A stretch of DNA of 64,000 nt from Micromussa lordhowensis. Taxonomy: Eukaryota; Cnidaria; Anthozoa; Scleractinia; Lobophylliidae. Each line of letters begins with the position of its first letter. Within the stretch, counting starts at the first letter, position 1. The DNA lies in the NCBI GenBank assembly GCA_964020085.1, contig OZ026603.1, positions 9,229,926 through 9,293,925 of the forward strand, written 5' to 3'. Positions 22,468 through 34,900 of the stretch are shown one piece after another. The notes under the pieces were generated by a model. It ran no database searches. It saw only the letters and a program-made list of their open reading frames with translations, and had not been told where the DNA came from. The translations under genes and the position numbers were made by a program.

Positions 22468-23202
22468 ATGGCAGCAGTTTTTTTGGTAACCCACTCCAAA
22501 CACCCAGCGCTATTTGCCGTGATTACTTTCTCGTTCATCATTGCTGTGACTGACGGGTGTACCTACGACACTGACTGCCCCTATATCACAAGCCAAGTGT
22601 GCTGCAACGGTGAATGTGTTTACGACTCAAGCTGTGTCGGTCGCTACTGTACGTCTGATTCCAATTGTTCCAGCGATGAAAGTTGTTGCAGCAGCGAATG
22701 CGAATACGGCGACTGCTTAGGTTCTACTTGTTCTAACGACACTGACTGTGGAGTTTTCGAAAGATGCTGTTACGAAACCTGCCAAGACACATATGAAGAA
22801 TGTCACAAACCAGCTGGTTCTGCAGGCGTTATTGCTGGTGCAATAATTGGTTCATTCTGTTTCTCATTGTGCCTGATCGGCGGGTGTAAATATTACTGCC
22901 GGTTAAGCAGCTCTGATAGTGAGCAAACTCACTCAAACACAAGACAGGTAGTACAGACCACCCCACCCCTGACAGTAACGTCAACCACTTATACTAGATG
23001 TGTAGTACAGCGCTCCATCCAACAAGCCTACCCATACCAGCCCCCGCCTCGGCAGACGACCAATCGTCCACCAAAGATTGATAATACATTGGCAGCGAGT
23101 AGACGACCTCCCCCTTACAATGCAATACCACAAGGAAGATCAGGGGGACTATATGCTCCTCAAACCTCTTATGGTGCTGTACAGTCAGCAGAAGTTGTCT
23201 AG
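22468..23202 (+). CDS. Cys-rich single-pass membrane protein with PPxY tail (family copy 4)
   Basis: This is a 244-residue intronless protein. The signal peptide is about residues 1-29 (a longer N-terminus than the other copies), and three to four cysteine modules cover residues 31-112. A transmembrane helix lies at about 118-140, with a short basic/cysteine segment after it. The tail has one PPPY (214-217) and the family ending GGLYAPQTSYGAVQSA. It is the most diverged paralogue, since the tail lacks most PPxY motifs and the Gln-rich stretch. The ATG at 22468 gives the first strongly hydrophobic leader; no better downstream start is seen. Function is unknown; location at the plasma membrane is inferred. 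Confidence 0.78.
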   Translation: MAAVFLVTHSKHPALFAVITFSFIIAVTDGCTYDTDCPYITSQVCCNGECVYDSSCVGRYCTSDSNCSSDESCCSSECEYGDCLGSTCSNDTDCGVFERCCYETCQDTYEECHKPAGSAGVIAGAIIGSFCFSLCLIGGCKYYCRLSSSDSEQTHSNTRQVVQTTPPLTVTSTTYTRCVVQRSIQQAYPYQPPPRQTTNRPPKIDNTLAASRRPPPYNAIPQGRSGGLYAPQTSYGAVQSAEVV

Positions 23203-23234
23203 TGACAGCCATAAAAATGCTTGTTTTATCTAGG

Positions 23235-23395
23235 GTGCGTTCCTTTGGGGTGATCCAAGATCACACAGATCATGGTACATCAAAGGAACTGATGAATCCA
23301 CTCTGGTCACGGATTCATCGACTTCTTTGATGTACCATGATCCAAGTGATCTTGGATCACTGATCCTGATCCAAATCACCCCAAAGGAATGCTCA
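23235..23395. mobile_element. Short MITE with GCRTTCCTTTGGGGTGAT termini
   Basis: The left end GTGCGTTCCTTTGGGGTGAT and the reversed right end GTGAGCATTCCTTTGGGGTG match. Inside, 'gatcatggtacatcaaaggaa' and 'ttctttgatgtaccatgatc' form a second pair of arms, so most of the 160 bp folds on itself. No target duplication could be fixed with confidence. Confidence 0.7.
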
Positions 23396-24257
23396 CATAG
23401 TCTTTAGTCCAACAAATCAACAACCTAAGTAAACAAATTAAGGCCGGGTGTGGGAATAGCGAATCAGACCTTGCTTGAAATCTGAGTTCGACCCTCGTAA
23501 TGTCATAATTAACGACAATTCCACGTTGCTGTGCATCAGTTTGGTAATAGATCACAAATGACAACAAATGTGCTAAGAACAAAAGAGAAGCAAACAAGCT
23601 GTTACGTACAGTAACATGGAGTCCATTTGTTTTATGTAATAAAGAAACAAAAAATGTTAATGGCATCATCTCTGTCAGTCCTCCATCATAAGTACAAACC
23701 CATCAAAATGGGCAAATAATTCAACATATTATATAGCACGCTTTATATGTCTGTACTGTAGCCTCACATAAATTGTGCTACGAGTTTTCACTCGCACCAA
23801 GAACCGCATACTTGACAATAAACTGTTGGTATATAAATCCATTAATTTAATCACTAAGGCTGTCCTCATGATATTACAAAAAGACACTAATTACACAAAT
23901 AATCATTATCTTGATTTGGGGAATTACAAAAATACATAGTTACTTTCAAAAGCATTCTATCTGTACTAAAGTAAAATATCTTGGCTTATATAAATATTAT
24001 TTTAGTTTTTAATTAGAAATGTAATTCCAGAACTACAATTTCTCTACGAGTGATTACTATATGTAAGCACCATTGTGCTTGTAGATCAATTTTAAAAGAA
24101 CACTATTTTTACCAGTCCTGTTGGCACATATAATGCTCCATTTAAAATAGCACAATGAATCCTAGATAAATTAATTTAAGATTGGCAGTTCCATGACTTC
24201 AATCTTCTAATATATTTTTTGCAGGTTTCATATTACCACCAGGTCAGTTTCTATCCA

Positions 24258-24564
24258 AAATGGGTAGGTAAGGTAAAGTCTGCATACGAGCCAAGTGGCT
24301 CATCAGGCCGGAGCTTATCCCGGTTTCCGTGGCATGAAGCGACCAGGAGTATTTCTACTCCCCCCTGGATGGGATGCCAGTCCATCGCAGGGTTACCCCC
24401 AGCATTAAATTCGCCGGTACCCATTTATACACCTGGGTGGAGAGAGGCACCGTGGGGGTAAAGTGTCTTGCCTAAGAACACAACACAATGTCCATGGACA
24501 GGGCTCGAACCCAGACCGCTCGCTCCGGAGTCAAGCACACTAACCATGCGGCCATCGCACCTCC
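24258..24564 (-). mobile_element. tRNA-derived SINE
   Basis: Read on the minus strand, the element starts GGAGGTGCGATGGCCGCATG, with a pol III A-box-like TGGCCGCATGGTTAGTG and a B-box-like GGTTCGAGCCC. This is the pattern of a tRNA-derived head. A non-tRNA body with conserved-looking blocks follows (AGGGTTACCCCCAGC in plus orientation), and it ends in a simple 'taggtaaggtaaag' tail. The body type is common as a SINE in marine invertebrates. Confidence 0.75.
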
Positions 24565-24889
24565 ACTCTATCTAAAATGCCATACTATGATTTAGCCTAA
24601 TAAATTGCACATGTCTTAGAAATAAACCATTAAGCTCATCACTCCTGTTACAATTTCTTCTTTCCTCCTCTATTCAGTTATTCCTCTGTTGTGTTAAAAA
24701 TTGCAGCCACTTCCAGATGGCCTCTGGTTCTGTTTCCTCAGATTTAGCCTTGACATAAATAATTCTAAATACTATTACATGTAACAGGTCATGCGGTGAC
24801 CAAAACACCCACACTGTAACACCACTGAAGACTACCAACCAGCCTTGCATTGCAATTCCCTCACAAATTCAAGCAGGACATAGTCTTAT

Positions 24890-25205
24890 ACCCCAGGGGG
24901 GAGTTTCCACATAAAAAGGTCTGAGGTGCTTGTGAGACATTTTGAAAATAAACAAGGAGGGACCAATATCCTGCTTAGTGGGCATGGCTTGAAATTTTTT
25001 TTCGCCCAATTCTGGAACAACACGTTATCTCCTGTCATAGTTATTTTGGCTCAATACCCTAAAACGTACAGCAAAAGCACCCGCTGTGAATCTTTTGAGG
25101 CTGAACACCCTAAAAGTTACCAAAGCCACATTTTTAATCCCTAAAAGATACAACAAGCACCCCTTCCTTTTTATATGGTACCTTCCCCCCCCCCCCCCGG
25201 GCTTA
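24890..25205 (+). repeat. Dispersed repeat, 'ccccaggggggagtt' family, copy 1
   Basis: The sequence from 'taccccaggggggagtttccacataaaaagg' through 'cctgcttagtgggcatggcttgaa' has the same order of words as 53618-53770. It ends in a C-run near 25185. It has no coding sense; the type of element is unknown. Confidence 0.5.
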
Positions 25206-25984
25206 TACACAGGTGCTCAAATTTAGATGTGGAACACACTTATTCTGCATCTTGTCTCAAATAATTATAATTTGACTTCATGTGGGTTCTAGTCCTCCAC
25301 CTAAAGGAAAAATGAACTAAAACAAGCAGTACACAGATTATGTTGGTCTCTCAACCTCTTTTTAACTAGTAATATCAAAATGTGTAAATCAAAATGAAGC
25401 TCGTTGAAAATGTGAGGGATAGCAAGAACAAGTGCAGAATCCACTGAGATCAGCAAGACTCTTGATTACATGTAATATCATTATAAAGGAGATTGGACAA
25501 CTTAATCGCTAATTTGATCAGGCAATTAACAATTATTGGATGAGGTTGAGCAAAATATTTTGATTTGACAGCAGATCGATTATTTGCCGAAGCCAAAGGT
25601 TGAGGCAAATAATTGATGTGCGAGACACTGGCAAATCATGATATTTTTTGTGATAACCAAGTTCAATAATTGTTTTATCATTCAATTACCAGTTTTACCA
25701 TATTTAAATCGCTCTCTGACAGCTCATCGAACCGATCTGCCATTTTTCACACAAGAGCGTGGTTTCAATTACGCATGAGCAGAATACTATTTGCAGCAAA
25801 ACACATATAAACGGTACTACGCATGAGCAGACCATTATTTGTAGGCAGTTATTTGCAGGTCACGTGGTGGGCTCTCGGCCAATGAAAAGGAAGGAAAAAA
25901 TGCGTCAAATGACAATGACATTGCAAACAATCTTTCCCACCAAGAATGTGGTTACATGGCTACCAATAGTTAACATTTGCTAGT

Positions 25985-28900
25985 TTACAACTGAGCATCG
26001 TCACAGTAAGAACCAGTTTTACAAACTTGTAGGTTAGAGGTTCCAGCCTCTAATGTCACGTTAGCTGCCGATTCAGTGTCACTCATCATAGGAGAGGAAT
26101 AAGATACATTCTAGAGAAAGACATGCAAAAGAATAAACTGACATAATATTTATGTATAAAAAAATTGAGGAAGCATTTGACAGTCCTTTTCTAATCTACA
26201 CAAACCTGACAAACATTATTTTTACATGATTGCAAGTATCAAGTGAAAAGCTCAAGTAAATTCTGAAGGGACCACGTCAGGTGCAACATATTCCACACAT
26301 AATTAAACTGAAAGTATGGCTCAAGAAGTTGAAGAAAATCAACCTTTGAAACTATTGATATAATTGGCACATACCGGTATCCCTGTTTGCATCTCCCCCC
26401 CCCCCCCCCATAAGAAAGTAAAGTTTTTGCACATTTAAAATAGACTCAAATTGAAACCGTAATGATTGTCAAGTGTAAATTGAGCTCACATTATGTCATG
26501 GCAACCATATTGGTGTCCCAAAATAATAAAATGGTAGCCATGTTGCTGTCCCAAACTAATCCTGTGGAGTTGAACTCTTTTCTTTTGCTATGCGCAATAA
26601 ATTTGTATGGCTGCTGGCCATACCAGTACAAAGACATAAATAAACTTACATCAGATTGAATTCCAACAGCATGCGTAACTGCATCATGCACAGACACAAA
26701 TAGATGCTCAGTTCCTATCCGTGCAGTAAAGCCAGCTTTCTCTAGCATTTCTCGTATGTAGTCTATGCAGGAGTTAAACAAAATAAAGGATTATTAGACT
26801 GAATATAGTCAAACCTACCATAAGTCGGTAATGGGAGGTGGTCGCTTATGAGAGCTTAGATCATATTGGGTCAAAATTTGGCCTCATTAGCATAAGGTAA
26901 CTGCAGACACTTACCCCATGTTTTATTCATGTGAAAAGTCAATTTAAAAAAAAATGCAGTACTTCCCATTGAGACATTTCTGTCTCTTGTACAACCCAGG
27001 AATGTGAATCTACAATCTGCATATTTCAAGATTTTGGTGAGGCAGTGGCATGAATCTGACCAATATACCTTGCACATAACTAATTTTTTTTGTCTGCACA
27101 ATTATTAATAAGGAAAAAACAATAACTTACATCTGCAGTGTGCCAAGTAGAATTTTACCCCAATTTTTTCATATTCTACACCAAGCTACAGAAAAAGACA
27201 GATCAATATAATTATGTAAAATTCTTAATACAAGAATTCAAAATAGTAGGATTTATAATTATTTGCTTACTCATAGGTAAAGAGAATGAGCAAACCATGA
27301 CACCAAATAACTATAGAGAGATCAAAATACTATAAGTACCGGTAAATGAATATCAATTTATAAAACTAAAGTAGAATAACTTCTACTTGACTTTCTGTTG
27401 TTGGTATGCTCAGTGACAGGAAAACAAATTTCAAATAGTCTAATCAAATATTTCAATAAAATATTGACAATAAAATTGACAGTTACTTGTGATAATTCAT
27501 TGTTCGTAGCTAGTCTTACACAGCACTTTCATCTCGTCCCAGCCGAGGGACTCTTCAGAGACCGTTCTGCTTGGCAAACACACTAAGCGTCATGTCTAAA
27601 GCCCTGTTCGCTAACCAAATGGTGACAGCAATCTTGCCTTATATAGCAGAAGGATTCCCAACTGCACAGATTCACAAGTGAAAATTGACAATAAAGTTGG
27701 CAGTTACTTGTGATAATGCATTATTAAAATAATATTATATCATTATTATTGTATTTAAAAAAAAGCCTGTTGAATATTTACTCAGAGAAAACTACATTTC
27801 TGGCAGTTCTCATGGCTCACCTGCAATAAGGTGTTCACGCCTTGAGTATCGATAAAATTAAATGTACTGGCATCAACAATGATGGCATGAACTGGCACAG
27901 AATCCTGCTCCCCAGATGCACCATCAGAGTTTGCAAGATCACTCAAGGAAACCTCTACATCCTGAAGGACATGTTCATATGAAAAAAATACACTTTCAAT
28001 TAATGTAACTGTACATGTGTACCTATTATCCTGAATGAATTGAAAAATAAAAATTGTACAGTTTATTATTCTAAGATGTCTACCTGCAAATTCTTTTACA
28101 AAGTGCAACTCGACAATAATTACCCCGTTCTCCAGAGATCTGTTGACCTGGGCTCTTCTTGGAATTTCTATGGTAGCGCTTCCAGTATCCTCCATGTTAC
28201 TACTTCTGTGGTAATAAACTGAATTACCAACACTACTGCCATGCTTGTTTGGATTTTGTGGATCGACCCCGGTCATTTCTATCAGTGTTCTGCGGAAGTA
28301 CTCTGCATTGGCATAAAACATGGCAGACTGAAATCGAAAAATCTTCACTCCAGGAATTGGCTTTGCCTGAAAGAAATACATGTATGTAAATACAGCATCC
28401 AAATATATGGCTAGAGATGGCTAAATGGCAAGAGATTGCTATTAAGGTCATAAATCCACACATTTTAGCAGTTTCACATATTACCCCTCCCCCCACCCCC
28501 AAAAAAGAAAACATACACCATATTATTTTAACATTACAAAATACATCAATGTCAAATTTGACTCACCATACCCTATAAACCCACTCAAATTTTCTTTATC
28601 ATGCCTCTCTCTTCAACCCAAATAAGAAAACTAAACAGAAAAGTCAATACTATTCCAGTTGAAAATCCTTCACAATCTGCCTTGACAATGTCACTTCTAG
28701 TAACATGTATCAATAGGTACCTGCCTTCAGAACTAAAACTAGAGCATCTTGAGTGATAGTCACTTACTGACGGTATCCTATGAAGATCTCTATAAATTCC
28801 TGTATTGGGAATTTGACCGAGAAGTTCTGCTGGTGGTCTGAAAGGTTCAACATTATAATCTTTCAATATAAACAGGAAATGAAAATTATTTATTAAAACA

Positions 28901-31900
28901 CACTACAGCATGGTTGAGTTCAGAGCTTACTTGGATCATCTTTGAGTCACAGACTCACCTGTTATTTAAATCTGAGATAAGAAATTTATCCCTGTCCAAA
29001 ACAACCGTTCAATCATTTCTTTTTCAAGTATCTCCCCCTCCACCCCACCCAAACACACACACACCCAAAGGTCTTTCACATGGGTGAGCCCCAATGGGAA
29101 ACCCAGTGGAGCCACTACTGATTAAGGACAATTTTTGTAAATAGTAAATTGTAAATAGTTTTACTATTTTACAGTAAATAGTAAATTGCTTGTCTCTTTA
29201 CTTTTGGCATTGTAAACATCATTGTTTTTCGTAACAAGTGTTTTCTTTTTTCTTGCCCTGTTGTAATATTAGCTTTTAACTTTGTTGCATATATATCTAT
29301 CTATATTTCTACTTATTACGTTTTCTATTTAATACACATGACCGTAATTGAATTAATAATACACATGAAAAAATTACTCGATTCTGATAGGCTGAGAGCA
29401 GTGCAGTTCAAGTGTAACACCAGTGCAAAAAGTGTAACACCGGTGCAAAAAGTGTAACACCACTGCAAATTACACATCGTAATTCTGGATGATGATTGGC
29501 AGAAAAGACAATGAGAAATTTTGTAGGCAAGTGATATCTTGTAAAGCAGTGACAAAAATTTAGTACGAAAACTCTGAAAAAAGTTTTCTCGAATGTGAAA
29601 AAAATGGCTTCAAGAAACATCTTCCGGCAATTTTTCTGCACAAATTTTTTCATGTTTGTATGTTTGTATTATTAATAAGTAATCATACGGTTTTTCTCGT
29701 TCAATTTGAAATTAATTTGCACGTGTGAGTTTTTCAAAAAGCTGAAATTGCACGAGCCGAAAACCTCACTCGTGCAAATTAACTCCAAATTGAACTCGAA
29801 ACCGTATGATTACCTATACTAATTGTTTCTCATAGATAGCTGCTTTATTTTTTAGCTGCATGGTTGTTATAGGCAGATAATACCATATTTATAAGCTTCA
29901 AATCAATGTTTTTTTTCTTCTAATCATTTTTTTTTCTGGTATAAATAAATGCTGTCACTTTCTTTTCTGACCTTGATGACTTCCAAATCACAACTACGAG
30001 TGCCATCACCACGCCAACACCCAATCCAATATCAATACCAAGCAATACGACTCCCAGCCAAGCTGCAAACCAAACAACCTTCAAGAGATAGTAGCAAATT
30101 TGTATCGATAGCATCATTAGCTTGGCATGGAATAATGCAATAGTATAATGAAGAGGCCTCATTAAGGGCTGAGCACCAGGCAAACTGAGCGACTGTGAAG
30201 ATGATTTTGCCACCTGGTTTAATAGTATAGTTTCGAATTCCCCGCTCCTTCTAAGAAACCGCTGGAACTTAGTGTTGTAGGCGCAACTTCCGCATCAGGA
30301 CGAGGCTAACCCTGTATTCCTTGCTTTTCCTCATTTCGCTGTTGTTCTTGTTTATGAACTAGACTGAAGTAAAAGGAGGGTTTGGAAAATGGACCAAGAA
30401 AAAGGCGAAAAAAGTCATCTAAGGAAACAAGGAAGCCGTGGAAAACAGTGTGCTGCAGCCGAATGCAATAGTTTTGAGTATAACCATGATGGAAGTAGTT
30501 CGGGTTTACACTTCTTTAAATTTCCAACCAAGAACCCAGCAAAAAGACGTTGGTGTAATTTGATAAAACGTCAAGATGGACGAGACGGTTTTCGTGTAAA
30601 TAAGAACACTGTTATTTGCGAAAAGCATTTTAGGAAACAGGAGATAATCAGGGGTCTTGGGGGAGTGAGGTGCAGATTGAGTAAAGGTAAGGTATCACAA
30701 TAATTGTTTATGTAATACAGATTTTGTATAACAGTTGCATATTGATTACTACATGTATAAGATTGTATTTATATGGAGATCTACTTAATTGGGGCTGGAG
30801 AATTGTACAGATAACGTTAATCTTTTGTTGTCTAACTTGTAAAAAATAAAACAGTTCATGGTCCTTGTCCTTTGTACATGTTTGTATTATTTAGGTGCTG
30901 TAGTGCACGTGAACTCTACGTTATTATTCTCAACACTGAAAACCTTCTCTCAAGGGATTTACTACAGAAAAACATTTTAATACTTCCTAAGTGTAAATTT
31001 TATAATTTTTGCTTTTTTATTTTACTTTTATTTTAATTTAAATTTCCAAATATAAAATCAGATCGTAGAGTGAGAGACTCACCGCAAGCAAAGAGAAACC
31101 CAGCCATAGTATAGATGCAAAAAAAAAATTGTTTGTATACACTACTTTCATTGAGCTCCAAAATAAAAGTAAAAAGCAGTTTTGTGAAGCACTGTACTCA
31201 GGTTGGTTTTCTCTCGTGTGTTGTTTCTACATACAATGCTGCAAAGGTTTAAATCAATATCTATTGCTGCATCAATGCTATAAAATTCACATTTTTAATG
31301 TAGGAGTGGAACCATCAATATTTAACTGGTCAGTTTCGACATCTCTGCCTCGGAAACCTCCAAAGGATCGAAGCTCTTCAACACATACCAGTACGTCTCC
31401 TTCAGGTGCAGTAGAGAAAGCAGTGATGTCCTGGATGGAGATGGATGTGAAATCCACATGTCCTTGTGGTGCTGAAGAGGTAGCAGTGATGTCAAAATGT
31501 ATTGAGAAAGAGGCAGATTCAACACCATGCCAGTTGTCAGTTTCGACACCTCTGCCACAGAAACCTGCAACAGATGGAAGATACACAACACATACCAGTA
31601 CATGTATGTCAGCTTCAGGTGCAGATGAGAAAGCAGTGGTGTCATGTATTGAGGATGCAGATTTCACATCCACATGCCCTTCAGGTTCTGAAGAGCTAGA
31701 TGGCAGTGATGTCCACATGTATTGAGAAAGATGGATATTTTGAATCCAAAGAAGCTGAGGTATAGTTAGAACATGCTTGCTTTAAAACTTACTAGAAATC
31801 TGCATAACTCTTTGGTAAGATTTAGGTTAAAGGTGTTAGTTGGAATTTCCCCAAATGGCCAAGTGATTTTTGTATCAAAGTTATGGGGTGGTAGGGTTTC

Positions 31901-34900
31901 TGATAAGTGCATAACACAAAAGTCTGGGTTTCTTCAGTGTCTTAAGCCTGGGGATAATGTCATGGCTGATCGTGGGTTTGAAATAACTGATATTTTACCA
32001 CCAGGTGTTGGCCTTAATATACCTCCATTCAAAGGTGCCAGGGCCCAACTAACAGCTGAAGAAGTGACTGAAACTGTTCATATTGCTTCCGTCCGAATTC
32101 ACGTTGAGCGGGCAATAGGGAGAATCAAGAATTACCACCTCCTTGATGGCACTCTACCATTGACCCTGGCCCATATTGCAGATCAAATATTTTCAGTGTG
32201 TGCCTACCTAACCAATTTTTTGCCTCCCCTTCTCTCCCCCCCCATAAAAGAATGTAAAAGGGGAGGCTTGGGTATGAGTCTATTACAATAACAATGTACT
32301 TTATTAAGGCACCTTTCAATAATGTGCAACTGTAGCAATGAACACATAATCTAACAAGGCATCTATTATATCTCACAAAAGGAAAATTCATTTCAACAGG
32401 CTCTACAGGCAATGAAATATGCCTGTGGAATTTGTGATAAGTTGGTTTTGACTTACTTCTCTTTTATAGTTGGTTGTTTTAGGGTAATTTGATTTCTAAC
32501 ATGACAAATGGACACTAAATTGTATGTACTCTCAAAGTTTGTTGCGTGTTACTGAAAGGTCAGTCAACCCTATTAGTGCCCAGTGGCACATAGGACTTCT
32601 TACTTAAGGTGCAGTATAACGTTTAATACCTTTTAATTTGATGTTACCTTACGTAAGCCGAATAAAAGGTTACCAGTACCTGTACCTACTTTACATGTCA
32701 AGTGTTTTTTTCTGTTGTCAGTATCCATGAAATAAAGGTAGTCTAGTAAGCAACAGTAATTATTTCAAACAGATTGTACTTTTTTTCACTCCGAGGGCTT
32801 TGTCCTTTGATCTCCGTGATGCGAGTCAAAAATTGTACTTGCCGAAACCGAGAACTGATTACCTGAAGCGTAGTTTCAGTTATAGCGGAGCTTATCTTTG
32901 GAACGATCTCCCTGAGGATATCCGCACTACAAAATCTTTAAGCAACTTTAAAAGAAGAATCGATAAATGGCTCTCTGTATCGGACTCCCACACGGCAAAT
33001 ATGTAAACCAGTAAATAGAAAATTTTATTTAAGAACTTCTATTGTTATACTGATATTTTTACCGTGTTTTAAATAAAGATTTCATTCATTCATTCAACTG
33101 TCAACTTACAACAATATCAGGGATTTCTATTCAGACACCTGACTTCTTTAAGCTGCAACAGACAATTCTCCTTGCATTTCACACTAATAAATGTGCAAAA
33201 TAAGAGAAATTCTTTCAACACCATCCTTTTGTTAATTACTTTTTATGTACTGTTTAGAAGCTTTTCCAACCCCCATGGGCATAAAGTTTGACACCCCGCT
33301 CAATTCTGCGAGTGAAAAATTCAGGAAGGAAAGCTTGCTTATAGAAAAAATCTAGCCTGGGCAGTACTGTTTGGTGCCACCACTCTTTGTTAAAATAAAT
33401 TTGTTCAATAAAAATTTTATTACCTCCAAACCACACAACAAAATCTACCCATTCTAAATTGCAGACATACATTTGACCTTGAACTTGATAATAGTATTTA
33501 TGACCAAACTTAAGCTTAGGAACCCTATCATCATCAATATATAAACAAAAGTTTAGATCTTTACATGCTTGTTCAACTGTCATTCCCCTCTTACAGTACA
33601 GGCATTTAACTTCTAGACCTCCAATTTTCATGCCAGTAGCCTTTGGGTCATACACCTTTCGGTCCAGACTTGCACCATAGCCTTTCTTTGGATAACGTTG
33701 TTCCAACTTCCTCTACCCACAAAAAAGTATTTCCCTTGGCAGCTTTTGCAGCAACATAGCTTGCAACAGCATCACCCTCGTGTTGCTGGCCATACTCTAA
33801 AGTTGCTATACTTTTCTTTTTTTCAGAGATGTACATTATGTTTTTTAGAAGTTTGTCAGGCTCTTTCCGCCTTACAGCTGCATTATAAAAATTAGAGGCT
33901 GTTAACTTGTCACGTTTTAGTTGCCTCCAAACTTTATTGTTACTTTGCCCCCTTGTTAATCATTCAACTGTTTTTATGTCCACATCTGAAATACTCTGAG
34001 TATCAGCAAAGCAATCCATCATGCTTCTAAAGTGTGAGGATGATATATCATAATCATCATTAAAATTAATGGTAATTCTGTGATGTTTTCAGTAACAATA
34101 TCATGGGCATTTTCAGGAACTGCTTCACAAATGGAGTCGATTGCAACGTTTTCATCAGCAATTGGCTCTGTAGAAACATTATGAAACAAAAAATAGCAGC
34201 TGCTTTGTAAGCAGTTACCTAGTTCAGCTGAAAGTCGACTTAGTGCTTCTGGGTTGACTTTCCTATCTGCTGGTGCCCTGGGGTCATACAGACTGACTTT
34301 GGCACATTTATCAGTTTCCTTACCAAATCGATATTTAGTGATGACTATATCATTTACTGGTTTAGGGTCCACTTGGACATTTCTGGGAGCATTCCAGCTA
34401 CAGAGTCTTGAGGTACAAGAAAGTGGCTCTTGATGTTCTTTAAGTCCCCGACGACAGAAATCTTCAATAGCAAATAGTATGCCACCAACATGATTACAGT
34501 GCCCTAGGCCATCTACACCTCTCCTAGAATATAATCACAAGAAGCAATTTGGTATTTGATAAATATGTTTGGATTTTCTATAACAAGCAATAATTAAATA
34601 CAATAAAGAGAATGTTGTCATTTTCAAATCTCATTATTATTCCTTCCCTAAAATGCATGTAGCATCATCAGAGTGTTTTGGGCATATCCAATTATTCCTC
34701 CCATTTATGAAACCTCCTCATCCTTGCAAAAAAAAAAATGCATTTGTCCCTTACCCTGCTGGACACTGGCACGCAGCTTTCAACACTTCTCCAAAATGGC
34801 TCATTGAAATCATGACCTTGTACTTCTGCTACTTCATTGAGGCTAATACTTCTCCTTTAACGAAAGTAATTCCGCCTTTTGCACCAATATGCGTCTTCCT

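Larger units (their letters stand above)
23396..25984. other. Intergenic region between family copy 4 and the SLC26 3' end
   Basis: It contains a SINE (24258-24564) and a repeat of the 'ccccaggggggagttt' type (24890-25205). The 3' UTR of the transporter gene must also lie at its right side, but its end cannot be placed. No other gene is seen. Confidence 0.4.

Noticed and set aside
24480..24564. Functional tRNA gene
   Set aside because: Box A and B motifs are present but it is the head of a SINE body; the cloverleaf is degenerate and followed by SINE sequence instead of a terminator.
31129..31303. Upstream part of the frame 31129-31725 as transposase coding sequence
   Set aside because: The frame before 31304 is intron: a splice acceptor at 31301-31303 joins in phase with the THAP exon, and the residues before it do not resemble the family.
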